A DNA stretch of 64,000 bases from Pseudomonas sp. PDNC002 (GCF_016919445.1 NZ_CP070356.1:1495501-1559500), one strand, 5' to 3'. Numbered from the stretch's first letter, positions 10,316 through 20,925 are shown. Notes: a model not told the origin generated them from the letters alone. Translations and numbers: made by a program.

Positions 10316-10342
10316 GAGCCCTGCCTCGGCGGGGCTTTTTTG
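10316..10342 (+). terminator. Rho-independent terminator after ppk
   Basis: AGCCCTGCC / GGCGGGGCT stem (one G-T pair) with a short loop and a six-base T-run, about 20 bases after the ppk stop. Confidence 0.85.
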
Positions 10343-10362
10343 TGTCTGCGTGACTGCTTTTC

Positions 10363-10389
10363 GTAGGAGCGCGCGCCCCTCGGTCCTAC
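10363..10389. repeat. Short REP-like hairpin
   Basis: GTAGGA (10363-10368) and TCCTAC (10384-10389) enclose GC-rich sequence. It is a reduced member of the GTAGGAGC repeats found elsewhere in the window and lies between the ppk and ppx terminators. Confidence 0.6.
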
Positions 10390-10417
10390 AGGTGCATCCC
10401 GGACTGCGGGCGATATG

Positions 10418-10450
10418 AAAAGGCCCCGGCGCATACGCGCCGGGGCCTTT
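10418..10450 (-). terminator. Bidirectional terminator for ppx
   Basis: A perfect stem AAAGGCCCCGGCGC / GCGCCGGGGCCTTT with a 4-base loop, 19 bases beyond the ppx stop. T-runs occur on both strands, so it can also back up ppk termination. Confidence 0.88.
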
Positions 10451-10468
10451 GTCTTTCGCGGGAGACGA

Positions 10469-11971
10469 TCAGTTCACGCTGAGCGAGTAGCCCACACGGT
10501 TCAGCCAGGACGCTTCCTGCTCGAAGTCCGCCTGGGTCAGCGGGTTGGCCGCTAGCCAGCCGTCCGGGAAGCGGATCTCCAGGCCTTTCGCCTTGGCCTT
10601 CAGGCTCACAGCCGGCATCTGCTGGGTGCCGCGGATGTGGTGGAAGAGGATGGCGAAGCGCAGCACGATGCACAGGCGGATCAGCTTGTCGCCCTCGTCG
10701 CCCAGCTCGTTGAACTTGTCCACCGGGATATTGCGGCGGTGGCCGCGTACCAGCAGTGCCAGGGTTAGCTGGTCCAGGCGCGAGAAGCCGGCGAGATCGG
10801 AATGCTCCAGCAGGTAGGCGCCGTGCTTGTGGTAGTGATAGTGGGCAATGTCCAGGCCCAGCTCATGCACGCGAGCGGCCCACATCAGCAGCTCGCGGTG
10901 GCCGTCGTCGGTCAGTTCCCAGGCCTTGGCTACCTGCTCCAGTGATTCCAGGGCCTTGGCCTCGACGCGCGCGGCCTGCTCCGGGTCGACGTGGTAGCGC
11001 TCCATCAGCGCGCCGATGGTGCGCTCGCGCACATCCTCGTGGTGATGGCGACCGAGCAGGTCGTAGAGCACGCCTTCGCGCAGGGCGCCTTCGGAGTGGG
11101 TCATGCGGGTCAGTTCGAGGGCGTCGAACAGCGCCTCGAGGATCGCCATGCCGGCCGGGAAGATCGGTCGGCGGTCGGGCTTGATGCCCTCGATGTCGAG
11201 TTTCTCGACCTCGCCCAGCTTGAACATCTTGCGCTTGAGCCAGGCCAGGCCTTCGGGGTTGATCTCGCCGTTGCCATGGCCGCCTGCCTGGATCGCCAGG
11301 CAGATGGCGCGGATGGTGCCGGAGGCGCCGACCGCCTCGTCCCAGCCCAGGCGGCGCAGGCTATTCTCGATGCTCATCAGCTCCAGGCGGGCCGAAGTGT
11401 AGGCCTGGGCGTAGCGCGCCGGAGTGATCTTGCCGTCCTTGAAGTAGCGCTGGGTGAAGCTCACGCAGCCCATCTGCAGGCTTTCGCGCAGCTGCGACTC
11501 GAACTGCTGGCCGATGATGAACTCGGTGCTGCCGCCGCCGATGTCGACCACCAGGCGCTTGCCGGGGTTGTCCGGGAGAGTGTGCGACACGCCCAGATAA
11601 ATGAGGCGCGCCTCTTCACGGCCGGAGATGACCTCCACCGGGTGGCCGAGAATCTGGTCCGCCTCGCGGATGAATTCGGCGCGGTTGCGCGCTTCGCGCA
11701 GGGCGTTGGTGCCCACGACACGCACCGAGCCCGGCGGCATGCCATTGATGAACTGGGCGAATTGCTTCAGGCAGTCGTAGCCGCGCTGCATCGCCTCGGG
11801 CGTCAGCAGGCGGTCCTCACCGATGCCGGCGGCGAGCTGAACCTTCTCGCCCAGCCGCTCAAGAATGCGGATCTCGCCGTGATCGGCCTTCGCCAAAACC
11901 ATGTGAAAACTGTTCGAGCCAAGGTCTATGGCCGCGATCATCGGAAAGGTCTTGGCAGGGGTATGGGGCAT
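10469..11971 (-). CDS. ppx: Exopolyphosphatase
   Basis: A 500-residue Ppx/GppA phosphatase that removes terminal phosphates from polyphosphate. The ASKHA-fold phosphate loops are visible: [17 protein letters not shown] at the N-terminus and [14 protein letters not shown] at about residue 140. The second half holds the HD-like helical domain ([21 protein letters not shown]). The start at 11971 ([10 protein letters not shown]) is chosen by length and by resemblance to Pseudomonas Ppx; the frame runs 13 codons further upstream and the Shine-Dalgarno sequence is weak. It faces ppk tail to tail and lies divergent from trxA. Confidence 0.94.
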   Translation of the reverse strand: MPHTPAKTFPMIAAIDLGSNSFHMVLAKADHGEIRILERLGEKVQLAAGIGEDRLLTPEAMQRGYDCLKQFAQFINGMPPGSVRVVGTNALREARNRAEFIREADQILGHPVEVISGREEARLIYLGVSHTLPDNPGKRLVVDIGGGSTEFIIGQQFESQLRESLQMGCVSFTQRYFKDGKITPARYAQAYTSARLELMSIENSLRRLGWDEAVGASGTIRAICLAIQAGGHGNGEINPEGLAWLKRKMFKLGEVEKLDIEGIKPDRRPIFPAGMAILEALFDALELTRMTHSEGALREGVLYDLLGRHHHEDVRERTIGALMERYHVDPEQAARVEAKALESLEQVAKAWELTDDGHRELLMWAARVHELGLDIAHYHYHKHGAYLLEHSDLAGFSRLDQLTLALLVRGHRRNIPVDKFNELGDEGDKLIRLCIVLRFAILFHHIRGTQQMPAVSLKAKAKGLEIRFPDGWLAANPLTQADFEQEASWLNRVGYSLSVN

Positions 11972-12161
11972 AGGGAGAGGTCCGGGTAAATACGGAAGAC
12001 ATCCTGCCATTTTAGGCAGATGGTGCCAATGAAGGGGTTGTCACCGATCAGAAGTCACCGCGGCAGCGATAGATACACTCAATCGGCTGCGCCTTTCGGT
12101 GTGGGCCGAGGCGGGATATGATGGCGGACACTTTTTCGCATCCGATTGACGGAGAGAATAC

Positions 12162-12488
12162 ATGAGCGAACATATCGTCAATGTTACCGATGCCAGCTTC
12201 GAGCAGGACGTACTGAAGTCCGACGGTCCCGTGCTGGTCGACTACTGGGCCGAATGGTGCGGCCCGTGCAAGATGATCGCCCCGGTACTCGACGAGATCG
12301 CCAAGGACTATCAGGGCAAGCTGAAAGTCTGCAAGCTGAACATCGACGAGAACCAGGACACCCCGCCGAAATACGGCGTGCGTGGCATCCCGACCCTGAT
12401 GCTGTTCAAGGGCGGCAACGTCGAAGCGACCAAGGTCGGCGCACTGTCCAAGTCGCAGCTGGCAGCCTTCCTCGACAGCAACATCTGA
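12162..12488 (+). CDS. trxA: Thioredoxin 1
   Basis: A 108-residue thioredoxin, the usual family length, with the redox-active motif W32-C33-G-P-C36-K and the cis-proline segment [12 protein letters not shown]. It reduces cytoplasmic protein disulfides and supplies electrons to ribonucleotide reductase and other enzymes. A clear GGAGAGAA ribosome-binding site precedes the ATG. It is followed by a terminator and then rho, the order common in gammaproteobacteria. Confidence 0.97.
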   Translation: MSEHIVNVTDASFEQDVLKSDGPVLVDYWAEWCGPCKMIAPVLDEIAKDYQGKLKVCKLNIDENQDTPPKYGVRGIPTLMLFKGGNVEATKVGALSKSQLAAFLDSNI

Positions 12489-12503
12489 GTCGAAGGCACC
12501 CGA

Positions 12504-12533
12504 AAGGCCCCGCAAACCAGCGGGGCTTTTTTC
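12504..12533 (+). terminator. Rho-independent terminator after trxA
   Basis: GCCCCGC / GCGGGGC stem with a 6-base loop, preceded by AAAG and followed by a T6 run, 15 bases after the trxA stop. Confidence 0.9.
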
Positions 12534-12726
12534 ATTCTTCCCCCTAGACGCTCCGGAAGTCGGGTGTTAAATTCGGGCCACAACGAGTTTTTCGTTGTTC
12601 CCTGCAAGCCGTCGCCGACGCACTTCCTATTCGAATTCCAAGCGATCCTGTCCGTCATCTGCGGCACGGCTCTTCAAGCATCACGCTTGTTCCCTTTTCC
12701 CCTTTCAGCGTACTTACGTCCCTTCT

Positions 12727-13988
<1,262 letters not shown>

Positions 13989-13989
<1 letters not shown>

Positions 13990-14103
13990 GAGTCGCCGGC
14001 AAATCTGTTCTGGCGTTGTTGCCTGGCCCCTGCCGTACGCGAAGTACTGTCCGAGGCCAGGCGTCTAGCCAGAACCGCTTCGCTCAGATTTGTCAGCGAC
14101 TCT
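13989..14103. repeat. 115-bp interrupted palindrome between rho and ubiD
   Basis: Outer arms AGAGTCGCCGGCAAATCTG (13989-14007) and CAGATTTGTCAGCGACTCT (14085-14103) are inverse complements with two mismatches. Inner arms TTCTGGC/GCCAGAA and CCTGGCC/GGCCAGG continue the stem, and the apex is GTAC-GCGAA-GTAC. The structure starts at the last base of the rho stop codon. It resembles a non-coding palindromic repeat or small MITE; no coding capacity. Confidence 0.75.
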
Positions 14104-14123
14104 ACGCGCTTCAGTAGTGCCAC

Positions 14124-14150
14124 AAGGCCGGGGAAACCCGGCCTTCGTGT
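14124..14150 (+). terminator. Rho-independent terminator after rho
   Basis: AAGGCCGGG / CCCGGCCTT perfect 9-bp stem with a GAAA-type tetraloop, followed by a weak T-rich stretch. Confidence 0.75.
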
Positions 14151-14210
14151 TTCTGCCAGGCGCTGATAGGCGGTAGACTGTCGCATCATCCTGCCGCCAT
14201 CGAGACCCTC

Positions 14211-15677
14211 ATGCAGTATCGCGACCTGCGCGAGTTCATCGCTGCCCTGGAGCAGCGTGGACAGCTCAAGCGCATCCAGGCGCCGGTATCCCCGGTGCTG
14301 GAAATGACCGAGGTGTGCGACCGCACCCTGCGCGCCAAGGGCCCGGCCCTGCTGTTCGAAAAGCCCACCGGCTTCGACATGCCTGTGCTCGGCAACCTGT
14401 TCGGCACGCCCGAGCGCGTGGCCCTGGGCATGGGCGCCGAGGATGTCTCCGAGCTGCGCGAGATCGGCAAGCTGCTGGCCTTCCTCAAGGAGCCGGAGCC
14501 ACCCAAGGGGCTGAAGGACGCCTGGTCCAAGCTGCCGATCTTCAAGAAGGTCATCAACATGGCGCCCAAGGTCCTGCGGGACGCGCCGTGCCAGGAAGTG
14601 ATCGAGGAGGGCGACGATGTCGACCTGTCGAGGCTGCCGGTGCAGACCTGCTGGCCCGGTGACGTCGCGCCGCTGATCACCTGGGGCCTGACCGTCACCC
14701 GTGGACCGAACAAGGAACGGCAGAACCTGGGCATCTACCGCCAGCAGGTGATCGGCCGCAACAAGGTCATCATGCGCTGGCTCAGCCACCGTGGCGGCGC
14801 GCTGGACTTCCGCGAGTGGTGCCAGAAGCATCCCGGCCAGCCCTATCCGGTGGCTGTGGCCCTCGGCGCGGACCCGGCGACCATCCTAGGCGCCGTGACC
14901 CCGGTGCCGGACAATCTCTCCGAGTATGCCTTTGCCGGCCTGCTGCGCGGCCACAAGACCGAGCTGGTCAAGTGCATCGGCAATGACCTGCAGGTACCGG
15001 CCAGCGCCGAAATCGTCCTCGAAGGGGTGATCCACCCCGGCGAGATGGCCGACGAAGGCCCGTATGGCGACCACACCGGCTACTACAACGAGGTGGACCG
15101 CTTCCCGGTGTTCACCGTCGAGCGCATCACCCGGCGGCAGAAACCGATCTACCACAGCACCTACACCGGCCGCCCGCCGGATGAGCCGGCTATCCTCGGC
15201 GTGGCGCTGAACGAAGTCTTCGTACCGATCCTGCAGAAGCAGTTCCCCGAGATCACCGACTTCTACCTGCCGCCCGAAGGCTGCTCCTACCGCATGGCGG
15301 TGGTGACCATGAAGAAGCAGTACCCCGGCCACGCCAAGCGCGTGATGCTCGGTGTCTGGTCGTTCCTGCGACAGTTCATGTACACCAAGTTCGTTATCGT
15401 CACCGACGACGACATCAACGCCCGCGACTGGAACGACGTGATCTGGGCCATTACCACGCGCATGGACCCCAAGCGCGACACGGTGATGATCGACAACACG
15501 CCGATCGACTACCTGGACTTTGCCTCGCCGATCTCCGGCCTGGGCTCGAAGATGGGCCTGGACGCCACCCACAAGTGGCCGGGCGAGACCAGCCGCGAGT
15601 GGGGCCGGGTGATCGAGAAGGACCCGGCGGTGACCCGTCGGGTCGATGAAATCTGGGCGAGCCTGGGCATCGATTGA
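14211..15677 (+). CDS. ubiD: 3-octaprenyl-4-hydroxybenzoate carboxy-lyase UbiD
   Basis: A 488-residue prenylated-FMN-dependent decarboxylase of ubiquinone biosynthesis; the usual UbiD length is about 490. It begins [22 protein letters not shown]. The conserved ExxR/E catalytic region ([24 protein letters not shown]), the Mn/prFMN-binding stretch [18 protein letters not shown] and the C-terminal [12 protein letters not shown] are all present. It needs the flavin prenyltransferase UbiX, which is not in the window. It follows rho, and an iron-sulfur flavoreductase gene lies downstream, as in many pseudomonads. Confidence 0.96.
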   Translation: MQYRDLREFIAALEQRGQLKRIQAPVSPVLEMTEVCDRTLRAKGPALLFEKPTGFDMPVLGNLFGTPERVALGMGAEDVSELREIGKLLAFLKEPEPPKGLKDAWSKLPIFKKVINMAPKVLRDAPCQEVIEEGDDVDLSRLPVQTCWPGDVAPLITWGLTVTRGPNKERQNLGIYRQQVIGRNKVIMRWLSHRGGALDFREWCQKHPGQPYPVAVALGADPATILGAVTPVPDNLSEYAFAGLLRGHKTELVKCIGNDLQVPASAEIVLEGVIHPGEMADEGPYGDHTGYYNEVDRFPVFTVERITRRQKPIYHSTYTGRPPDEPAILGVALNEVFVPILQKQFPEITDFYLPPEGCSYRMAVVTMKKQYPGHAKRVMLGVWSFLRQFMYTKFVIVTDDDINARDWNDVIWAITTRMDPKRDTVMIDNTPIDYLDFASPISGLGSKMGLDATHKWPGETSREWGRVIEKDPAVTRRVDEIWASLGID

Positions 15678-15693
15678 TGCCGGGCGCGGCCTT

Positions 15694-15715
15694 GCAGGAG
15701 CGTGCTTGCTCGCGA
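15694..15715. repeat. Single REP unit
   Basis: GCAGGAGCGTGCTTGCTCGCGA is one REP hairpin of the same family as 556-633, placed 17 bases after the ubiD stop. Confidence 0.7.
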
Positions 15716-15734
15716 ACAGGCGAGATCAAGAGCT

Positions 15735-15828
15735 CCTCACCCTGACCCTCTCCCGCAAGCGGGAGAGGGTCAGGGTGAGGGGGAAGTGCTGGCGCGGAGT
15801 GTCGAGAAGGAATCGGTTGCTCCGACGA
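15735..15828. repeat. Perfect 22-bp hairpin, reduced copy E of the CTCTCCC repeat
   Basis: Bases 15735-15756 and 15759-15780 are exact inverse complements separated by AA, giving a 22-bp perfect stem made of CCTCACCCTGACCCTCTCCC-type sequence. The following 48 bases (ending TGCTCCGACGA) resemble the tail of copy A at 4160-4210. It sits in the short gap between ubiD and the reductase gene and ends 24 bases before the TTG start there. Confidence 0.8.
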
Positions 15829-15851
15829 AATCAGAAGAACGAGAACATCGC

Positions 15852-16820
15852 TTGAAAGTGACCTTGCAACCCTCCGGCGCCCAGCTCGAGCTGACGCCTG
15901 GGGAACGTATCCTCGACGGTGCGCGGCGCCTGGGCTACGAGTGCCCGCAGAGCTGCCGCAACGGCAACTGCCACATCTGTGCGGCGCTGCTGGTGGAAGG
16001 CCGCGTGCGCCAGGATGGCGAGGTGCGTGACCATGGCGAACTCTTTACCTGCCTGGCCGAGCCGCTGGAAGACTGCGTGCTGCACTGGGACGGCGTGCTG
16101 GCCCCCGGCGAGTTGCCGGTGCGGGTGCTGTCCTGCCAACTGACCCTTTGCGAGCCCGTGGGCGGCGATGTCTGGCGCGTGCGCCTGCGCGCCCCGGCCG
16201 GCAAGCCGCCGCGCTACCACGCTGGGCAGTACCTGCTGATCGAGCGCGAGGACAGCGACCCGGCGGCCTTCTCCCTGGCTTCCGCGCCGCAGGAAGGGCG
16301 TGACCTGGAACTGCACATCCTGGCCCGCGAGAACAGCGCCATCGACCTGCTGGCGCAACTCCAGCGCGACCGTTTCGCCCGCGTGCAGATGCCTTTCGGC
16401 GACGCGCACCTCGCCGACCTGCCGGACGGCCCGCTGGTGCTGATCGCCGCCGGCACCGGCATGGCGCAGATGCACAGCCTGATCGAATTCTGCCGCGCCG
16501 CCGGCTTCGCCCACCCGGTCCACCTGTACTGGGGCGTGCGCCGCCCGGAAGACTTCTACGAGCTGCCGCACTGGGACCAGTGGGAAAGCGTGCCCAACCT
16601 GCACCTGCACAAGATCGTCAGCGACCTGTGTGGCTGGCAGGGGCGCTGCGGCCTACTGCATGAGGCGGTGTGCGAGGACTTCGCCGAGCTGTCCGGCCTG
16701 CGCGTATACGCCAGCGGCTCGCCAGCGATGGTCTATGGCACGCTGGATGCCCTGGTGGCGGCGGGCATGGACCCGCACCAGATGCGTGCCGACGTCTTCG
16801 CCTACGCCCCACGAGGCTGA
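15852..16820 (+). CDS. [2Fe-2S] ferredoxin-flavoreductase (CDP-6-deoxy-glucoseen reductase-like)
   Basis: A 322-residue protein with an N-terminal plant-type ferredoxin domain (cluster ligands in CPQSCRNGNCHIC, then a cysteine in LFTCLAEP), a FAD-binding domain (PPRYHAGQYLLIE) and an NAD(P)-binding domain (LVLIAAGTGMAQMHSL). The layout is that of CDP-6-deoxy-delta-3,4-glucoseen reductase and phenol hydroxylase reductases: NAD(P)H to FAD to [2Fe-2S] to a partner. In pseudomonads the ubiD-linked member is often annotated this way, but its partner is unknown. No ATG is available; TTG at 15852 begins the conserved sequence (start uncertain), because upstream bases belong to a repeat. Confidence 0.85.
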   Translation: MKVTLQPSGAQLELTPGERILDGARRLGYECPQSCRNGNCHICAALLVEGRVRQDGEVRDHGELFTCLAEPLEDCVLHWDGVLAPGELPVRVLSCQLTLCEPVGGDVWRVRLRAPAGKPPRYHAGQYLLIEREDSDPAAFSLASAPQEGRDLELHILARENSAIDLLAQLQRDRFARVQMPFGDAHLADLPDGPLVLIAAGTGMAQMHSLIEFCRAAGFAHPVHLYWGVRRPEDFYELPHWDQWESVPNLHLHKIVSDLCGWQGRCGLLHEAVCEDFAELSGLRVYASGSPAMVYGTLDALVAAGMDPHQMRADVFAYAPRG

Positions 16821-16887
16821 TTCAACTGCCTAGCGTCGTTGGAGCGCCTCGCCGTGCTAGTCGCACTGTCTTCGGCACTCCGCCTAG

Positions 16888-17808
16888 CTATTCAGTCGAC
16901 TCAGTCTCGTGGTTGGCATGTGGCGAGAATTCTTCCTGCAGCGCCGCACGAATCCAGTCCCCGAACCAGGCCACGTCGGCGCTCACCGCGCCGGTCGGTA
17001 GCAGCAGCTGATAGCTTTCCAGCGGCACTTCCTCGGGCAGCGGCCGCACCAGCGTGCCGGCGGCCAGCTGGTGCTTCACCAGCACCAGGTTGGCCAGGGC
17101 GATACCGTGGCCGGCCTCGGCCATGGACAGGGCGTGGTCGTTGCTGACGTAGAGCACGTCGGAGTTCACCCGCAGGTCGAGGCCGATGGTGGACAGCCAG
17201 AGGTTCCACCACTCGCCGTCGTCGACGTGGATCAGCTTGTGCCGGGCGAGATCGTGCACGCTGCTCAGCGGCCCGTTTTCCTTGAGGTAGGAGGGCGAGC
17301 ACACCGGGAACACCGCCGGCCGCACCAGGGTGCTGTGACACTGCGGATAGACGCCGGGAAGCCCGTAGACAATCCCCAGATCGGCGCTTTTACCGTCCAC
17401 TTCGGTGAAAGTCGGGTTGGGTTCCACCGCCACCTTCAGGCCGGGGCGCTGCTGGCGTAGGGTCTCCAGGCGCGGCATCAGCCAGCGCTTGGCGAAGGCC
17501 GGCACCACCATGATCTTCAGCCAGCGCGCGGTGCCGCCGGGGGCCAGTTCATGGCCGGCATCGGCGATCTGCTGCAGGGCTGTGGATATCTTCGCGTAGT
17601 AGCGTTGCCCGGCGGGCGTCAGGCTGACCCCGCGCGGGGTGCGCTCGAATAGCTGCACGCCCAGCCAATCTTCCAGCAGCTTCACGTGACGGCCGATGGC
17701 CGGCTGCGTCACATGCAGGTCTTTCGAGGCGGCGACGTAGCTGCCCAGGCGTGCGGCGGCCTCGAAGGCGCGGACGGCATTGAGCGGCGGAAGACGCTGG
17801 ATGGACAT
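16888..17808 (-). CDS. LysR-type regulator (GcvA-like), divergent from the ABC/amidase/mat operon
   Basis: A 306-residue LysR-type regulator. The N-terminal winged helix-turn-helix reads LPPLNAVRAFEAAARLGSYV, then DLHVTQPAIGRHVKLLEDWLG, the GcvA/AmpR subgroup pattern. Residues from about 90 form the effector-binding domain (IMVVPAFAKRWLMPRLETL). It is transcribed away from the transporter-amidase-matAB operon, the usual arrangement for a LysR protein controlling the adjacent operon. The 233-bp gap holds two perfect inverted repeats suited to LysR binding. The effector is unknown; a malonyl compound or malonate would fit the operon (inference). Confidence 0.88.
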   Translation of the reverse strand: MSIQRLPPLNAVRAFEAAARLGSYVAASKDLHVTQPAIGRHVKLLEDWLGVQLFERTPRGVSLTPAGQRYYAKISTALQQIADAGHELAPGGTARWLKIMVVPAFAKRWLMPRLETLRQQRPGLKVAVEPNPTFTEVDGKSADLGIVYGLPGVYPQCHSTLVRPAVFPVCSPSYLKENGPLSSVHDLARHKLIHVDDGEWWNLWLSTIGLDLRVNSDVLYVSNDHALSMAEAGHGIALANLVLVKHQLAAGTLVRPLPEEVPLESYQLLLPTGAVSADVAWFGDWIRAALQEEFSPHANHETESTE

Positions 17809-17871
17809 GGCATGGCCTCGGGGGTATCAGCTTTTTAGCTGTTAAATTATTTAATATCGAATGTAAGAAAA

Positions 17872-17888
17872 TTGAGCTTTTCGCTCAA
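17872..17888. promoter_or_regulatory. Candidate LysR operator, perfect 6-5-6 palindrome
   Basis: TTGAGC-TTTTC-GCTCAA is a perfect inverted repeat containing the T-N11-A core expected for LysR-type regulators. It lies in the AT-rich middle of the divergent intergenic region, 64 bases from the regulator start. Confidence 0.6.
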
Positions 17889-17926
17889 CCACCTTTCTTC
17901 GAATATCCGCCTCAACAACACCACAA

Positions 17927-17943
17927 CTTGGGTCTGACCCAAG
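17927..17943. promoter_or_regulatory. Second palindrome upstream of the ABC operon
   Basis: CTTGGGTC-T-GACCCAAG is a perfect 8-1-8 inverted repeat about 100 bases before the ATPase start. It could be an operator or a transcript hairpin in the leader; its unlike sequence suggests a different binder from the 17872 site. Confidence 0.45.
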
Positions 17944-18041
17944 GCCAGCGCTGCAATCCAGCGTCTCTAGTCCTGCCAGAACAAATACAAGATCCCCCGA
18001 CCGCCTTCTGGTGGCGGAAGGGAAGGTATGGAGGTTTCACC

Positions 18042-19160
18042 ATGAGTGCCCTGCACAGCCTGCAGACGGCGGCGGTTTCCATCCGCTCCGTGCGCAAGGT
18101 CTACGGCGACCCGGCCAGCGGCCCCGTCGCGCTGAAATGCGTCGACCTGGATATCCGCGACAACGAATTCTTCACCCTGCTCGGTCCCTCGGGCTGCGGC
18201 AAGACCACCTTGCTGCGGATGATCGCCGGCTTCGAGTTCCCCACCGCCGGGGAAATCCAGCTCTACGGCGAGAACATCGCCGACCGGCCGCCGTTCGAAC
18301 GCCCGGTCAACACGGTGTTCCAGCACTACGCGCTGTTCCCGCACATGACCATCGCCGAGAACCTCGCCTTCGGCCTGGAATCCCACCCGATGGGCCAGCG
18401 CATGAGCAAGGCGCAGGTCGCCGAGCGCGTCCGCGAGATGCTCGCCCTGGTGCAGATGGAACGCTTCGCCCAGCGCAAGCCGACCCAGCTCTCCGGCGGC
18501 CAGCAGCAGCGCGTCGCCCTGGCCCGTGCGCTGGCGCCGCATCCGAAAGTGCTGCTGCTCGACGAGCCGCTTTCCGCCCTCGATCTCAAGCTGCGCCAGG
18601 CCATGCGTGAAGAACTCAAGGCGATCCAGGCCAAGACCGGCATCACCTTCATCTTCGTCACCCACGACCAGGAAGAAGCCCTGACCATGTCCGACCGCAT
18701 CGCCGTGCTCTCCGAGGGCGAAGTGCAGCAGGTCGGCCGCCCGGATGACATCTACGAGCATCCGCGCAACCGCTTCGTCGCCGACTTCATCGGCGAGACC
18801 AACTTCCTGCCGGCCCGCGTCGAGAACTTCGACGGCGACCGCGCGTACTACCGCATCGGCGGTGAGCAGTTGATCGAGGCTGGCTCCCGCGAGGGCCTGA
18901 AGGTCGGTGCCGAGGTCACCCTGTCGATCCGCCCCGAGCGCCTGCAACTGGTAGCCGAGGACACGTCGTCCGCCGCGCCCTGCACCGTCGTCCAGCAGAT
19001 CTACCTGGGCACCGACCTGCAGTACCAGGTGGCGCTCGCCGACGGCAGCAAGCTGACCGTCCGTGCGCCCAACAGCGCCGGCCAGCGCGGCCGCCTGGTA
19101 GCCGGGCAACGCGCCGGGCTGCTGTTCGAAAAAGGCAGCGCCAGCGTCCTGGTGGACTGA
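18042..19160 (+). CDS. PotA-like ABC transporter ATP-binding protein
   Basis: A 372-residue ATPase. Walker A is GPSGCGKTT, the signature is LSGGQQQR, Walker B is LLLDEPLSALD, and the switch histidine is in FVTHDQEEALTM. A C-terminal TOBE domain (VTLSIRPERLQL) completes the polyamine/opine/iron-type ATPase layout. The ATG at 18042 begins the conserved protein and has GGAGG 10 bases upstream; the longer frame from 17928 covers the leader palindrome. It is the first gene of a seven-gene operon with two permeases, a binding protein, an amidase, matA and matB. Confidence 0.93.
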   Translation: MSALHSLQTAAVSIRSVRKVYGDPASGPVALKCVDLDIRDNEFFTLLGPSGCGKTTLLRMIAGFEFPTAGEIQLYGENIADRPPFERPVNTVFQHYALFPHMTIAENLAFGLESHPMGQRMSKAQVAERVREMLALVQMERFAQRKPTQLSGGQQQRVALARALAPHPKVLLLDEPLSALDLKLRQAMREELKAIQAKTGITFIFVTHDQEEALTMSDRIAVLSEGEVQQVGRPDDIYEHPRNRFVADFIGETNFLPARVENFDGDRAYYRIGGEQLIEAGSREGLKVGAEVTLSIRPERLQLVAEDTSSAAPCTVVQQIYLGTDLQYQVALADGSKLTVRAPNSAGQRGRLVAGQRAGLLFEKGSASVLVD

Positions 19161-19172
19161 GCGGAGGTGAGC

Positions 19173-20099
19173 ATGAACCGGTTATCCACAACCTCCGGCA
19201 ATGCGCTGGAGCGGCGCCAGGCGCTGCGCAGCTTCCTTGGCGTGTCGCCCGCGCTGGTTTCCATCGGCCTGTTCCTGATCGTGCCGATCTTCATCGTCGT
19301 CGGTTACTCGCTGATGCAGGCCAACCCCTATGGTGGCGTGAACCCGCACTTCAGCGTCGACGCCTACGTCTCGCTGCTGTTCGAGCGTCAGCTCGACGAC
19401 AGCCTGGCCTTCGCCGACTCCTACGTGATGATCGCGCTGCGTTCCATCGGCATCGCTGCGGCGACCACCGCGATCACCCTGCTGGTGGGCTTCCCGGTGG
19501 CGGTGTGGCTGGCCATGCAGCCGGCGCACCGTCGCGGCCTGCTGATCTTCCTGATCACCGTGCCGTTCTGGGCCAACCTGCTGATCCGCACCTACGCCTG
19601 GATCCTGCTGCTGCGCGGCACTGGCGTGGTCAACGGCACGCTGATGAGCTTAGGGCTAATCCACCAGCCGCTGAACCTGCTCTACACCGATGGCGCCGTG
19701 CTGCTGGGCCTGGTCTACACCTACGCGCCCTTCGTCGTACTGCCGATCTACGCGACCCTCGAGAAGATGGACATGCGCCTGCTCGAAGCGGCCCAGGACC
19801 TTTACGCCGGGCGTATCCGCACCCTGCGCAAGGTGGTCCTGCCGATCGCCCGGCCGGGGATTCTCGCCGGCGCCATCCTCACTTTCGTCCCCTGCCTGGG
19901 CGCGATGATCGCCCCCGAGCTGCTCGGCGGCGGCACCAAGATGATGCTCGGCAACCTGATCTTCCGGCAGTTCAGCGACTCGCGGAACTGGCCCTTCGGC
20001 GCGGCGCTGTCGCTGGTGCTGATGGGAGCCGTGATGCTGGTGCTGATGTTCTACGCGATGCGCGCCGAGCGCCTGCGCATCGCCCGGGGAGGTGAATGA
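19173..20099 (+). CDS. PotB-like ABC permease
   Basis: A 308-residue inner-membrane permease with six predicted helices and the EAA loop that docks the ATPase (EAAQDLYAGRIRTLRKVVLPIARPGILAG). It belongs to the PotB/spermidine-putrescine group. The ATG at 19173 is preferred over GTG 19167 because GGAGG at 19163-19167 would otherwise overlap the start codon. It is translationally coupled to the next permease, with a start/stop overlap of one to four bases. Confidence 0.92.
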   Translation: MNRLSTTSGNALERRQALRSFLGVSPALVSIGLFLIVPIFIVVGYSLMQANPYGGVNPHFSVDAYVSLLFERQLDDSLAFADSYVMIALRSIGIAAATTAITLLVGFPVAVWLAMQPAHRRGLLIFLITVPFWANLLIRTYAWILLLRGTGVVNGTLMSLGLIHQPLNLLYTDGAVLLGLVYTYAPFVVLPIYATLEKMDMRLLEAAQDLYAGRIRTLRKVVLPIARPGILAGAILTFVPCLGAMIAPELLGGGTKMMLGNLIFRQFSDSRNWPFGAALSLVLMGAVMLVLMFYAMRAERLRIARGGE

Positions 20100-20905
20100 T
20101 GCTCTCGCTGCTGAGCAAACGCCGTCTGGGCGTGCAGGATTTCCGTGGCTTCGGCGTCCTGAGCTTCCTGTTCTACCTGTACCTCTACGCGCCCATCGTG
20201 GTGCTGGTGGTGCTCTCGTTCAACGCCAACCAGTCCGCCACCGTGTGGACCGGCTTCAGCCTCGACTGGTACCGCAGCGCTTTCGCCAACCAGGCGCTGC
20301 GCCAGGCCGCCGGCAACAGCCTGCTGATTGCCGTGTGCGCCAGCGTGATCGCCACGGCGATCGCCACCCTGGCCGCGCTGGGCACCTCGCGCGGGGCCAA
20401 GTTCAAGGGCCTGCGCCTGTCCATGGGGGCGATCATGCTGCCGCTGGTGCTACCCGAGATCGTGGTCGGCGTCGCCACCCTGGCGCTGTTCTCCACCCTC
20501 GGCCTGTCGCTGGGCTACGGCAACCTGATCATCGCCCACACGGTGTTCTGCATCCCGTTCGCCTACCTGCCGATCCGTGCTCGCCTGAACGACATGGACC
20601 TGTCCCTGGAGCAGGCCGCCGCCGACCTCTACGCCGGGCCCTGGCGGACCTTCCGCAAGGTCACCCTGCCGCTGCTGATGCCGGGGATCTTCTCCGGGGT
20701 GATGCTCGCCTTCATCGTCTCGCTGGATAACTTCGTGATCTCGATGATGGTCTCCCAGGCCGGCACCACCACCTTGCCGATCTTCATCTTCGGCCTGCTG
20801 CGCATGGGCGTGACGCCCGATGTGAACGCGGTGTCGACCCTGATCCTCGGCGTTTCCGTGCTGTTCGTAACGTTGTCTTTTTTGCTCGGCAAGAAGAAGG
20901 CCTGA
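20099..20905 (+). CDS. PotC-like ABC permease
   Basis: A 268-residue membrane permease, partner of the PotB-like protein. The EAA loop is EQAAADLYAGPWRTFRKVTLPLLMPGIFSG. Two adjacent ATG codons (20096 and 20099) are possible; the second is placed six bases after GGAGG and is preferred. The final hydrophobic helix ends with LGKKKA. Together with the ATPase and binding protein it forms a complete PotABCD-type importer. Confidence 0.92.
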   Translation: MLSLLSKRRLGVQDFRGFGVLSFLFYLYLYAPIVVLVVLSFNANQSATVWTGFSLDWYRSAFANQALRQAAGNSLLIAVCASVIATAIATLAALGTSRGAKFKGLRLSMGAIMLPLVLPEIVVGVATLALFSTLGLSLGYGNLIIAHTVFCIPFAYLPIRARLNDMDLSLEQAAADLYAGPWRTFRKVTLPLLMPGIFSGVMLAFIVSLDNFVISMMVSQAGTTTLPIFIFGLLRMGVTPDVNAVSTLILGVSVLFVTLSFLLGKKKA

Positions 20906-20925
20906 GCCCACAACCGGAGTAGAAG

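Noticed and set aside
12595-12726. In-frame upstream extension of rho
   Set aside because: The extra 44 codons are not like Rho, and the conserved protein begins at the ATG at 12727.
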